Shown piece after piece: positions 10,601 to 21,285 of a stretch of 44,340 bases of DNA. The translations under genes were made by a program, and so were the position numbers. The number at the start of each line of letters is the position of its first letter. Position 1 is the first letter of the stretch. Origin of the DNA: Ectocarpus siliculosus (lineage: Eukaryota > Sar > Phaeophyceae > Ectocarpales > Ectocarpaceae); NCBI GenBank assembly GCA_000310025.1, contig FN649751.1, forward strand, positions 1,646,775 to 1,691,114, given 5' to 3'. A model generated the notes under the pieces. It was not told the origin of the DNA and did not search any database. It saw only the letters and a program-made list of their open reading frames with translations.

Positions 10601-12735
10601 CACGCATAGCGGGCGACGGCATCTGGGCTCCATGCCGCTGGACTCTCTGGGGTGTGATGAGGCTATATACATGTATTGCTGTCGCGCATGTGTTTTTTTT
10701 ACTGACGCGTTCAACTGCCAGCAATGTGAGCACAGCCCCACATTAGTTCTCGAATCCTAGGACGCCGATCGCCATCGCACCACTTCGAGCGTGTGCTCCA
10801 TTGTGGTGTCTCTGGGCGTGATAGTTGCGTTGGGTATGGTGCTGTATGTGGCGAGAGCATCGTGGCGATGTGAAACCCGGTTTGGCTTTTTCGCCTGGCG
10901 ATGCGGCCCGATTGCCCGGGCAAAAAAGAACGATTTGGATTCCACGCCGTCACGAAGGTCTCCCCACACACAGCACCCATGCCTAACACAACTGTCACGC
11001 CCCGAGATGTCGCGATGGAGCACATGCTCAATGTGCCATGACGATTAGTGCGCTAGGTGACGAGAACTGACTTGTGTCCAGCTGTTTCGCTGGCAGTTGG
11101 AAAAACACCGAACCGAAAAGAGGGAACAGGGGGTTCAGCAATAGGATGCGGGGAGTACATTTTTTTTTTTCTTTCTCTCATCATTGGACTCTGTCGACTG
11201 CCCCTCTGGCCCCCATCTTCCACTTCTACTAGCTAGACGACCCAACCGAGGTCACATACGAGGGGGGGGTTGGACCCCCTCCTGCGGTTCCTGCCTGAGA
11301 TATTTTTACCGCGAGAATGGTACAGCAATTCCTTCCCTCGCGACTTATGAAGTCGATTTAGTTTACTAACAACGAGCTTTGCAGCGCGTCGCTTCCAACC
11401 TAGACCAGGATTTATGTAGTGAGAAAAAGAACTCCCTTTGCCGGGACTCGAACCCATGACCTGGCCCTTAGCAGGCTGCGAGGGTACCCACTTGACCACC
11501 GGGGCGACCGGGGGTTGGATGACCACGAAAGCGGGATGTGGACGGGGGGGGGGGTGTACTCATAGTCGTGCATGCCGTAGTCGTTTGACCATTGACCTCG
11601 CATCCCTACAAAGCCGGGACGGAGCACGCCGGGTTCTCACCGGACCAGGCTCTTACATCACCAAGCGCGAAGCGCCGTGAGGTATTTGGCGAGTCGCATG
11701 AAGGGTGCGCTGCATCCTGCTAAGGGTGTTCGGCATCTTGTGCTTACTTCCTTGCGTACGGATGACAGCTACGTATGACTTAATTTATTTTCTGGTGCTT
11801 TCACTTCCAGAGACAGTTGTAAGCACTGTGTAACTGCCTCGAGGAAGCTTGACCATTTTGACACAACGTGGTGCGATCATCCCCCGTTGCGCGGAGTGAG
11901 GGTTCTCGACCCCGCACAACATGATCTACTCGACCACCATTCATGGTTACCGCCAAAAAAAAAAAAACGAGGTAAAAAAAAAAAAAACGGTAACCTGGTT
12001 GCCGAGTTCACGAAGTGACTTGGCTTGTTTTACAACGTCGTTGCCAAGCGACGAAAATGTGGACGGGGGGGGGGGTAACCGGTAGGTGAAAGTTAACGTT
12101 ACCACAGCTCTCACACCAGCGCACAGCAGGTAGGTGTAGTATTAAGTGTGTGGTGTTTGCCCTCTGTTTCCGCCCGTGGACGCACACGTCTGACGACAGT
12201 TACATCTATCAGCTGTCGCTCGTTGTAGCGACAGCTAGTATATCTTCACGCTACAGCAGTATCTAGAAATGTCACAGCTTTTTACTGCTTCGGGCCAGTA
12301 ACGGTGCCGCGAAACACGGCAGCACAACAGGAACCGCGTCACCGCAACATTTTTTTTATTTCCTGTGACAGTCACAGCATTGCGCGCTAATTTCGCAGTT
12401 CCCACCACGCCCTCCCCGCGATACTTTCACCTCTGCGCACCCGCTTGCTACCACGTACGCGCGACTGCAAAATGCAGGTGTTCACCGGGCACCAGAACGA
12501 CCTGCACTCGGAGCTGGACGCGTGCTTCACCCCGAACGCGGAGTACGTCCTGTCCGGCTCCGAAGACAGCGGCATCTACGCCTGGCGCGCGGAAGACGGC
12601 AAGCTGGCCAAGATTCTCAAGGGGCACTCGTCCGCGGTGGGCAGGGTGCTGTGCAGCCCCAAGTACGAGGTCATCGCGAGCGCGTGCACGAACACGGCGC
12701 TGTGGATAGACGCGGGTTTGGAGCCCGGGCAATAG
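4672..12735 (+). CDS. WDR82: WDR82/Swd2 WD40 protein (COMPASS and PP1-PNUTS subunit)
   Basis: Seven exons: 4672-4856, 6954-7053, 7732-7895, 8246-8411, 8913-8957, about 9670 or 9718 to 9888, and 12478-12735 (stop TAG). All junctions keep frame and alignment with animal and plant WDR82: VVTSMDFHEDGE in exon 1, QKYGCGVVRYTHHD in exon 2, RYLSLYDN then FTGHTDKVVSIAMSP in exon 3, TVRLWHLSRPQCL and IKLYDARN in exon 4, KGPFDTFTVEH in the 45-bp exon 5, KFSADGQSILIATD in exon 6, and FTPNAEYVLSGSED and SACTNTALW in exon 7. The family is a WD40 propeller that binds the Ser5-phosphorylated Pol II tail and recruits SET1/COMPASS (H3K4 methylation); it also serves PP1-PNUTS in termination. Predicted length is 362-378 aa against about 313 in human; the excess is an acidic N-terminus and a basic insert before KFSADG. 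The exon 6 acceptor is uncertain. The introns are long and repeat-rich. Confidence 0.93.
5735..6290. repeat. Three tandem copies of a 206-210 bp repeat
   Basis: The block CTGCTGTAGGCCAAGG.CGGCCAAAGGC, followed by CA(T/C)ATCATGG and a GGCGT core, recurs at 5750, 5956 and, more diverged, 6166. The remainder of each unit also aligns: an (A)AGCGAG box, a CCGATCTTTG box and a CACAACAGA(C/G) box near the end. The array lies inside WDR82 intron 1. Copies are clearly diverged, so the array is old. No coding potential is shared between copies. Confidence 0.75.
10712..11099. repeat. Fold-back (long inverted repeat) element
   Basis: The left arm begins CAACTGCCAGC and the right arm ends GCTGGCAGTTG, its exact reverse complement. 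Moving inward the arms keep matching: AGTTCTCG with CGAGAACT, GTGTGCTCCAT with ATGGAGCACAT, and GGGCGTGATAGTTG with CAACTGTCACGCCC, up to a centre near 10905. The arms are about 190 bp, roughly 75-80% identical by eye, with almost no loop. This structure fits a fold-back element or a MITE lacking a transposase, and its transcript would form a long hairpin. No target-site duplication was seen. Confidence 0.8.
11276..11509 (-). mobile_element. tRNA-derived SINE, copy A
   Basis: Read on the minus strand, the element begins GGTCGCCCCGGTGG and has an A-box-like TGGTCAAGTGGG and a perfect B box, GGTTCGAGTCC, in a tRNA-like head. The roughly 160-bp body and tail contain TCGCGAGGGAAGG and CATTCTCGCGG and end in CCGCAGGAGGG. 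Head, body and tail all align with copy B at 23618-23837. The T-stem does not pair fully, so this is not a working tRNA. It lies antisense in WDR82 intron 6. Confidence 0.75.
11534..11645 (+). repeat. Poly-G-headed dispersed repeat, copy 2
   Basis: ATGTGGAC and 11 G are followed by TGTACTCATAG and about 90 bp that align with the first 113 bp of the window and, in part (TTTGACCATT..CC..CCCT..AAAG), with the last 90 bp. It directly follows the SINE head at 11509 on the plus strand but is absent next to SINE copy B, so it is a separate repeat. ATGTGGAC plus 11 G occurs again at 12057-12075. Confidence 0.5.
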
Positions 12736-14255
12736 CTTTTGATCTGTGGGTGTTGTCTTTTTGTGAGGCTACGCCTGCTCTCTTCCGATGTTCGCATGAA
12801 GAGTCTCTGGCGTTTGATGGAACGAACCGTGTCTCGTAACTTTGTGCTGTTTATTACTCCTCTCTGTAACAATTATTTTTTGGTATTTTTTTTTGCCGGA
12901 GACTGTGCAGAACCCGCGGGTTTCACCGTGCAGGTCAACCGCGCGAGTCAGGGCCACAAATAGTGGCGGGTCGTTCAAAGTGACCCATGACCCGACCATG
13001 CTTTACGGGTCACGACCTTACCCGCGGATCAGTTTTTGACCCGTGGAATGGAAGGAGCACATACATAATGGTGAACGTTGAATGCAGTGTTCGGTTTTTT
13101 GCCGCGGCCATCTCGTCTGGTTTGTTTTCTGCCGCAACAGCTAGTGGTGCTATGCGGGCAACCTCTCGACTCCCTAGCGGCAGGTGTGTGGGTTCGATTC
13201 TCTCTCAGATGTTTTCTTTTCCAAGATTTATTTCCGGATAACCTGTGGTTAAAAGCGGTCTAGGTCGGAAGTAAACATACGTTGGCTTCACGGTCGACGA
13301 GGGAAGGGATGGCTGAACCCTTCTCGCGATGAAAACTAAGGCAAGCACGCACCGCAAGGGACAGGTGGGGCAAAAAAAATAATCTGAAAAAGCTCCTGTG
13401 TGGTGTCACCCCGGCTGATGCGTCAGGTACATACGCCGAAAGGCCTGTAACCGGCGCCAGAATAGATGGGACGAACAAGCATACACAATACGAAATGCTT
13501 TACCAACTGAGACGCCCCGAACCTGGCCAACCCTTCTCCCACTGCGATAGAGCTGTCAAATGGCGATGGGCGCCCGCGCTAATACCATGATTTTGCAAAA
13601 ATACCATGATCTGTAAAAATATTCCTCCCCCCCAAAAGGGTAAAGACAATCTTCTAGTCAGAAAGCGTGCACGCCGTGCTATCATACGACTCGATACAGA
13701 TGTACAGCACAAGCGGTCTACTGCAAAGGGGGTCCTACAGACTCCAACTTGAGCTTGATATTGCCGAGCACAAGAAGAAACTACGAAGAAAAATAGAAAA
13801 AACTTTTCGTCTGCTGCTTTACTAGTGAGAGCCGCCGTTGTTGTTCCGAAAGCGGGATTTTTTCATCCATCATCACGCTTCAATCATCGATACAAAGTGA
13901 GCGACTTTCTTTATCCGGGTAGAGCGCATACAAGGACACAAGCGCGCAAGTCGCGTACCAGTAGCTGCCACATCAACGCCAAACATACTGAGGCGCGTAC
14001 GCTCGCTCGCACGGACGGAACAATTATCACCAACCAACGGACCAAGAAATAAAACACAACTAGCCCATACAAGACGAGAGGGTCAACAGCAGGGTTGCCG
14101 AATGGCACCCTGGGGCAGACATGAAATCATCACACCAAAAATTATACAACACGTACAAAATACTTCGAGAATACGCGGCTTCGGAAGCCAACCAACGGCG
14201 TGGGACATGATATGCCATCATCCCATCCCTTGGTAGCCCACCCAGACATCATCAA
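12736..14255. other. Convergent intergenic region between WDR82 and the transporter
   Basis: This 1.5-kb stretch separates two stop codons facing each other and should hold both 3' UTRs. A 5'-truncated SINE copy is at 13255-13370. The last 400 bp before the transporter stop are A/C-rich on the plus strand. No coding exon is recognisable. Confidence 0.6.
13255..13370 (+). mobile_element. SINE, 5'-truncated copy C
   Basis: From GTCTAGGTCGGAAG through GTCGACGAGGGAAGGGAT, GCTGAACCCTTCTCGCG and on to CCGCAAGGGACAGG, this matches the body and tail of SINE copy A in the opposite orientation. The tRNA-like head is missing, the usual 5' truncation of a retroposed copy. Confidence 0.65.
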
Positions 14256-17200
14256 TCAATGGAATAACGTGTTTCCTCGCGCCAGGAACAGAAACGTCAC
14301 GAGCGCGCTCACGCAAATAAACGCGACGACCCCCAGAGCGACCGTCCAGGCCACGGCTTCCGTTGGCCCACCCATCGCCTCCAAAATTTTCCCCGTCCAC
14401 GACACCCCCACGACCCCGGCTAGGGTGCCGGCACCGTTCGCGATTGCCATCACGACCCCGGCATGTCGCGGTGCGATGTCCATGTGATTGACAGCCCAAC
14501 CCCCGCGTGACAAACCAAGCGCCGACAATGCCATGGTGGTGTACAAGACACCATCCCTCCAGTGGGTCGCCCGAGGCATGAGCAGGAGCGACAGGGGGGC
14601 CAGGGAAAAGCCCAGGGTATTGACGAACTTGCGGGAGAATACGATGGACCTGCCGAGGGAGACGTGCGCCCACGCGCCCAAGGACCCCCCTGCGTTCGAC
14701 GCTAGGAACATCATCACGTACGGCATCACCTGTCGACGTTTCGTGAGAGCGCAAGTTGCAGAGGAACAGCATTGAGAAAGGAAGGAGAGTATGAAGGAAG
14801 CAAGTGCGCGATCGTGTTGCTACCAAGTATCGCCACGGGCGTACAAGCAGGGACCGCGGGGACAGGCCGAGATATGCCTTTCGTCATTACTCCAATGACA
14901 TGGTACGCGGAACAGAAACACAGGCCACCATAGCCTGCGCGTTGCTTTGACGAGCTCGCACATGACCAGGAGAGTCTAAACAAAATGGCCAACGGTGTAA
15001 CGCAAAAATTCCACATTTTTCGCGAGGATCGACCATGCAGCTGCTATAGTACAGGCTGGCTTCATGTCCGTCTACCACGACCTTGAGCAAGCGGCACGGC
15101 GACAAGATATGATCCACGGTACCATGAACGTCCACCGGGCGACAGCGATCAAGCGACGTGGACTGAATTGTTCGCCGAAAAAAGAAAACGACAAGCTGAT
15201 GGCAGTATAAACACAATAAACATTGCAAGAAGCAGCAAGAGCGAAATTCATATCTACGCCGTTTAGGCCCACACAGGCCTCCCAAGCCTAGACATGGTGC
15301 GGATACAAGCCGTTTTTTGGAGGCAATCTTTTTGCCAAAACTGAAAAATAGATACGGGAAGAAACAGAAGTCATTCTAACGCTTGAGAACGCTTACCGTG
15401 TACCAATTGCTCATATCCGACAGCCCCACGCCGATGTGGTCCTGAAAATAGGTGGGCAGCCAGTTCATCAGGACGTACGTGGCGTAGTGAAAGGCGAAGT
15501 TGTTCGTCACGATGGCCCACACCGCCGAGCTCCGGATCAAGATCCCCCACGGAACGCCCGTGCCGCCGTCCCCCTTGCCGCAGCTCCTCCCGTGTTTGGA
15601 ATCTCTGCCTCCCCCCCCCCCCGCACCGCCGATGGCACCGCTGCTACTGCTGTGGCTGCCGTGGGAGTGCAGGAGCGGCATCGGGTCCTCCTTCTTGTTA
15701 AACGGCGGCACCGCCTCCATGCTCCCTTCCTCGACCCGGGCCGGTGAGTGCGACCCGCTGCTGCTGCTGCCGCCGCCGCCGCTTTCCGGCGGCTGATCAG
15801 ACCCCACCCTCCACCACGTTGTCAGCCACACCAGGGCCATGAGGCCGGAAACTTGGAACTGCATGCCGGGCCCGAATTCCTCCACGATGTAGGGCACGAA
15901 CAGCATCGCCAGCGCAGAGCCAAGGTACCTGTCGTTCGCCCGGCCATTGGCCGTGTCGCCGTGAAACAAGACAAATCAAAATAGGAGAGTGAATGGAAAG
16001 GGGAGCGATAGAGTCAGGTTTCGTTGGATAGCTGTTGATACATGTATTCTTTTGCCGAGAGTTATGCTGCGGTCAACCAACCATGGAGTTTGTCGCGTAC
16101 ATCAAGTTTCTCTCGTACTTCTGTATGTCGAATGCCATAGTTTGTATGCAGGTGGAAGATTCGGGTTTCGGTTTCCTTTGGTTGGAGCAGGCAGTTATTC
16201 CTGCAAAGAAAAGGCCGATGGATTAGGGTCCCATTCCCGTCGAGGCACGGTGTACGCTTTTCAGAAAACCAGGGTACAATTAAGTGCACGGACGTAGTCT
16301 TGGAAGGGTATTCCCCGTGCTTCTTACGGCAAGGCAGGGCGAAAGCGGACGTCGTCGACCAATCAGCTCAATATAATCGGCTCTAACGTTCGAAGACGGG
16401 AGTGTGTACCCGGCTCAGTCGCTTTTTCGCCAGGGTACCATGGTTGTGTCGTTTTATGCCCAACTTTTCACACGTCGGATAGATCATGATCTAGATGATC
16501 TGTGGTCTATAGATCAAGCGTTGGAAGTATCATAGATGATCTGTGGAGTATAGATGAAGAGCACGCAGGTATCATCGATGATCTATGGATTATAGATCAA
16601 GAGCGGCAGATACGTTCGGATCAATCTGTGGCTATGGGGCAAGAGTCGGAAATATCACCGATGATCGATGGATTATAGATCATGTACAGCAGACAATGTA
16701 CAGATCTATCTGTATAGGTCAAGAATGGTAAATGTCACAGATGATCTATGGATTATAGATCAAGAGCGTCAGATATGCTCGAATCAATCTGTGTCTATAG
16801 ACCAAGAGTCGGAAATATCATAGATGATCTGCGGATTATAGATCAAGAGCGACAAACACGTTCGGGTCTACATATATATCCGAATCCATGGATCAACACT
16901 TGAAAATGTCACAGATAATCTGTGGTCCTGTGGCCTACAGATGAAGAGCCAAATATGTGTTGTTGTTGTTGTTGCTGTCTTCGCATATAAAGTGTTCCGT
17001 TCTCTCTACCCAGTACCTTCCTCTGTCCGCACTATGTAGTCAAACACTCACGACAACACTTGACGCAGTCGATTCCCGTGGTCATGGGCCGACTTACCCA
17101 AAAAAGGTACAACGTGCGAAAACAATATGGATCCGAAGGGTCCAAAAGTCAATACAATTGTAGAAGTTCACGACACAAAGTCTTAAACTATCAAAAAAGT

Positions 17201-20200
17201 CGGGTCGTCCAAGGGGTAGGGCTCCCATCACCGGTCGGAGGGCTGGGGCTCCCATCATCGTCCACAGGGATAACCTCTTGGTCTGCAGCCGAGGCGGCTG
17301 CCGCCACTCATGCCTGCCATCCTAGGCGCGCGTGGCCTCTCGCGTGTGTGGGAGCTGTTGTGGTGTGTGGAAGGTGTGGAAGAGTTCTCTCGAGAAGCTG
17401 ACATGGCACGTGCCACACGGCACGAAATACCACCCGCATGATCTGTGGTCTACGGATGTAGAGCGGCAGGGATCACCGATGATCTGTGGTCTACAGATCA
17501 AGAGCGGCAGGGATCACCTATGATCTGTGGTCTACAGATAGAGAGTCGGGAATATCACCGATGATCTATGGATTATAGATCAAGAGCGGCAGATATGTTC
17601 GGATCTATCTGCGTCTATAGATCAAGAATCGGAAATATCACCGATGATATATGATATATGGACTATAGATCATGAGCGGCGGACAATCTACAGATCTATC
17701 TGTGTCTATAGATCAAGAAACGCAAGTATCGCAGATGATCTATGGATTATAGATCAAGAGCGGCAGATATGTTCGGATCAATCTGTGTCTATAGATCAAG
17801 AATCAAAAACATGTACAGATCGATCTGTATAGATTTTGGTGATCTGCGACCGAAATGATCTATGGCGATCTATAGCGATCTGATCTGTCCTATGTATAAA
17901 CTTTTTTGCCACGCGCCTGACCCCCACTCTTTTCTGGCTCAATTTTGAGAGTTGACACGCGGAACACAGAGTTGGCACGAACCGCACGGCCGAGAAAACT
18001 CGTCAACAGTAATCCCAGTATCCAGCTGGTTTGTTTCCCACTCCTGCCAAGACTTCCATTCCAACACATCCCCATCGACTGCTCTGAGGTATTGTCTCGA
18101 GCGGGTAATCCTTCTGTGATAGTGGGTACACGAAGAATGTTCGAACGAAGACTATCGAGCGTATGCCACCATGGCCATGTTCATCAAATCAATTACCCCG
18201 TATTCATCCCGAAACGGCACAAAAACGACGAAGTTACAGTAGTTAAACGTGGCGTCGCTATTGTTCACATTCGAACGACGACCGGATACTTGTCTGAGCG
18301 GCAATCTGTGCGGTTATTTCTTTCGGGGGCACCGACGACAGCGCTGCTCTTAGGTGTGCTCCCTTTCTTTATCGAGGTGCAACCCCGTCGCAAAGCGTGA
18401 AGCTCTCCATCTCCGTAAAATTACTGGAAATTATCCTGGGCTCTTATCTGTGGATACAAGATGGTTCGCTGTTCGCTGTGTTGGGAAGTAAGAACAAGTA
18501 GGTCGTTTCACGAAGTTTTCGGACCTCGCCCTCGCGTAGGTAGACTCCAAACCGGTGCCCCGGTACAGCACTACAGCAAAACCTGGCGGTATTATTGGCA
18601 CGAAATGCCAATTACTATTTCGGGTCCGCAGGCAACCCGCAGGCTCACCCAGTACCTCTTCATCAGAAGCGAAGCATTCACTACCACCTCGGGTATCGGG
18701 TACACCTCGCTGCCTCGGCAAGGCTTTTGCTTAGGCATGGCCCATAGCGCGCGGGGGGGGGTCTTTCTAGCATGGCTAGACTCACCCTCAAGGGACCGAT
18801 ACCTTCTTGCTACGGCGCACCCGCCGCGAGGTGTGCGTAGTGGTAGAGTTGGGTCGGCACTGGTGCGTCAGGTACAAAAATGCAGATGCGCGGGCCTCAT
18901 GGCCGTCGGTGTAGACAGCAATGTCCATCTCAGTTTTGTGCGCGGAGGCAGACGCCATCAGAAACGTGGACGGACACTATGTGCACGGCCCTCGGTTTGC
19001 TAGAGGGAGCTGTACTGTCTCAGTAACCTGGCTTCGCCATCAAAGAGGAGGAGGGAATATGTGGTGACAAGCTGAGTGGGCTGGTTGACCCTTCGGCGCG
19101 AGAATTTTCAGACCAAGAACCCTAAGTGCAACGAGGGAGAAAGCGAGGAACCGACTGGGAAGGACAGCAACGAGAGCGTGTACGGACGGAGCGGGTCGAG
19201 TTTGGTCGTGCTAGGACTGGCCGCAGCGACACCGGAGCAGCGGCATCGGAGCAGCGGCACCGGAGCACACGGACGACATCGAACCGTGACGCACGGACGA
19301 ACACTCGAATGGGTAGTCTTTCTGTGTGTGTAATTATTTTTTCTTAATTTTGTGTTGTCAAATATTTTCCGTTTTTTTTCCTGAACATCGGTGTTGGGTG
19401 TGTGTAATGACGTCACTGGTTTTGTAGAGAGACGCGGCAGAGATGGCGCGGATACCCCGGGTGCCGTTATTGTGTACCTGCATTGTGGAAGACCCCTCCC
19501 TTCAATGTGGAACGATTCCTAGTCAGTGTCGATTATTATCACTGCTGTGTCCAACACAGATAGATGATCCGGGGGTAGATTCGGTGATTGTCAAATGCAA
19601 TGATGGCTTTGGTTGGGTGTTCTCTTCACTTTATGTCCACGGACGCATTCTGACAGCACTTCAGACAGCAGTTGCGCGCCCCGAACTTGTGCCATGCCTA
19701 CCATGGTGTTATTTTACTGGCAGCACTCCAGACAGCTGTACGCTGTAGTCGCAAACATTAATTTGGTAAAGTGTGGGACAGGGGGGATGATGCTGCTGTA
19801 GTCGAATGTAGTGTGTGGACGGGTAGTTCAGTTTTGGGCACGCAAACGTGCCGCAGGGATGTATAGGTGTACCTCTTCGGGCTTGTGTACCCTTTTCTTG
19901 CTAGTTTGCGTGTTCTTTAGATCTTCTGGTGGCTCTAGCATTTTTGTGACCACGGACCGCTTCTTTGCTAGATTTTGGGATTAGCAACTGACACGAGTTT
20001 AATGTGAAGACAACAACAACAACAACAACAACACAAGAAGTGACTCTTGAGACGAAGCCCTATCGTCATGTAAGATTAGTAAAGCCAGAACGCCTATGGA
20101 TGAAAACACAAAGTAGGCCCCTAACCTTCTCTTGCAAGACTCGCGAAACTTTAAGGGGGACGCCCCCCTTTCCCATGCGATGCGCTCTGCAGCCGCAACG

Positions 20201-21031
20201 CACTTTCGCGATGCATGTACACGCCGCCGCGGGTGGATGCGATAGACTACCGGTTGATTTGTTTGAACAACGGATGCGATAGAGCTCTTTTGCTGCTGTA
20301 GTCGCCACTTGAACAACACGAACAACTGCTGTTCGACGAGGACAGCGGCAGTGCGTAACCATGGAACCGGTGAATGCTATGGTAGCATCCACGATGTGCA
20401 TTTCGTTCACGATGCATTGCTCCAAGAGTCCGCCTGGCTCTGCAGCACTGCTGTGCGGCGTGATTGCTCTGTGTATTGTTTGCTCCTTCTGACTGCTTTT
20501 CAGCTTGCTTGTACACCCAAGTATCATAGACCAAGACACCGCGGTGGTTCTCGGGACCAAAACTCACATGCCAGACATCGCCAGGGTGACCAATCGACTA
20601 CGTTCGTGTACAGGGATCCACTTGGCGAGGAGCGTGTGCGATGCAGGGATAAACATGCCCTGGCTGGCTCCAATGGCAACTCGGCAAGCCATCAAGATCG
20701 TCGTGCTGCCATCGTGAACGGTGCCCGGCATGACCATCGAGATGCTGCCCCACAGCGCGAAGGACAGGCCCAGGATGCGCGCGCCTCCGTGCCGCGCCGA
20801 GAGCCAGCCCCCCGGGAGCTGCATGACCGCGTACCCGTAGAAGAAGGCCGACATGACGGTTCCCTTGTCCGCCTCGTTAAGACTCGCCGACTTGGCGAGC
20901 TCGGTGAAAGCGATCGAAAAACCCATTCGTTCGAAGTAGCACGCCAGCGTGCACGCGAAGATCATGGAGACGATCACGTGCACGTCTCTCAGCCCCCAGA
21001 TGACCCTGCTCTCGCTGTCAGGATGCCTCAT
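14256..21031 (-). CDS. MFS anion/phosphate transporter, SLC17/PHT4-like
   Basis: Three exons on the minus strand: 21031-20568, 15928-15397 and 14729-14256; joined they encode 489 aa. Junctions are exact: GGCAT|GTGAGT to GACAG|GTACC restores SGMYLGSALAML, and TACACG|GTAAGC to CGACAG|GTGATG restores NWYTVMPYVMM. Family marks are CYFERMGFS (residues 31-39), QLPGGWLSARHGG (71-83), IPVHERSR at the end of exon 1, WLPTYFQDHIG in exon 2 and NHMDIAPRHAG (413-423). These are typical of the anion:cation symporter family, with 12 predicted membrane helices (SLC17 in animals, PHT4 in plants), which moves phosphate, organic anions or ascorbate across plastid or other membranes. A Gly/Ser/His-rich central loop lies between the two halves and contains a 12-base homopolymer. 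No clear targeting peptide is visible with the Met at 21031; an upstream exon is possible. Intron 1 is 4.6 kb and holds a large minisatellite. Confidence 0.9.
16480..17880. repeat. GATC-rich minisatellite with 41/83-bp units
   Basis: Two blocks (about 16480-16945 and 17440-17880) flank a unique spacer. Higher-order units start with GATCTATGGATTATAGATC at 16580, 16743, 17563 and 17737, spaced about 80-91 bp with diverged units between. Half-units of 41 bp are clearest at 17440-17562, where GATCTGTGGTCTACAGATC and AGAGCGGCAGGGATCACC alternate. Each half-unit carries an inverted repeat of the form GATCTRT...AYAGATC. Confidence 0.85.
19302..19331 (+). repeat. Exact 28-bp dispersed repeat, copy 1
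   Basis: CTCGAATGGGTAGTCTTTCT followed by GTGTGTGT is repeated identically at 22844-22871, exactly 3540 bp downstream. After it both copies continue with an AT-rich stretch containing TTAATT. Here it lies in the transporter intron; the second copy lies in the esterase intron. Confidence 0.7.
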
Positions 21032-21285
21032 GGCTCGCTCCGTGTGTGGCGACGAGCCGTCTCTCTGCTGCCACGCAGCCGGACAAGGGCACCGCCGCAC
21101 CGGACTCTCAGCACAGACCCAGCAGGGGGTTGCTCGTCCACTTCGCGAACCCAGAACCTACCGTTGACAGGGGTATGCTGTTATTGTCTGCGGGGTCCCA
21201 AGTGACGCGCGCGCTCCAAGTTTGTTCCTTTTCCTTTTCCTTGGAAAGCGCTCGCTCTCTCAATGTGTACTTGCGGCTTGCGGCT
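21032..21285. promoter_or_regulatory. Short head-to-head region, probable bidirectional promoter
   Basis: Only 254 bp separate the start codon of the minus-strand transporter (21031) and that of the plus-strand esterase (21286). It must include both 5' UTRs and core promoters unless one gene has a further 5' exon. A pyrimidine-rich CCTTTTCCTTTTCCTTGG lies near 21226-21243. No TATA box is evident. Confidence 0.55.

Larger units (their letters stand above)
9889..12477 (+). other. WDR82 intron 6, repeat-filled
   Basis: This 2.6-kb intron runs from CAG|GTGAGG to AATGCAG|GTG. It contains a large fold-back element (10712-11099), a tRNA-derived SINE in antisense (11276-11509), a poly-G-headed repeat (11544-11645), a second 11-G tract (12065-12075) preceded by the same ATGTGGAC as the first, and two poly-A runs near 11955-11990. 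No exon-like open frame was found within it. Confidence 0.7.
15929..20567 (-). other. Transporter intron 1, repeat-rich
   Basis: The intron holds a two-block GATC-rich minisatellite (16480-17880) and a member of a dispersed repeat at 19302-19331. The span 17945-19003 contains two open frames of 151 and 180 codons (plus strand) that I could not assign; they may be relics of a mobile element. The span 19980-20035 is rich in ACA repeats. Confidence 0.5.

Noticed and set aside
11438-11509. Second tRNA gene on the minus strand
   Set aside because: Same reason: head of SINE copy A, with imperfect T-stem and acceptor stem.
20309-21205. 298-codon plus-strand open frame
   Set aside because: Overlaps transporter exon 1 on the other strand and runs through its splice donor; no recognisable domain.
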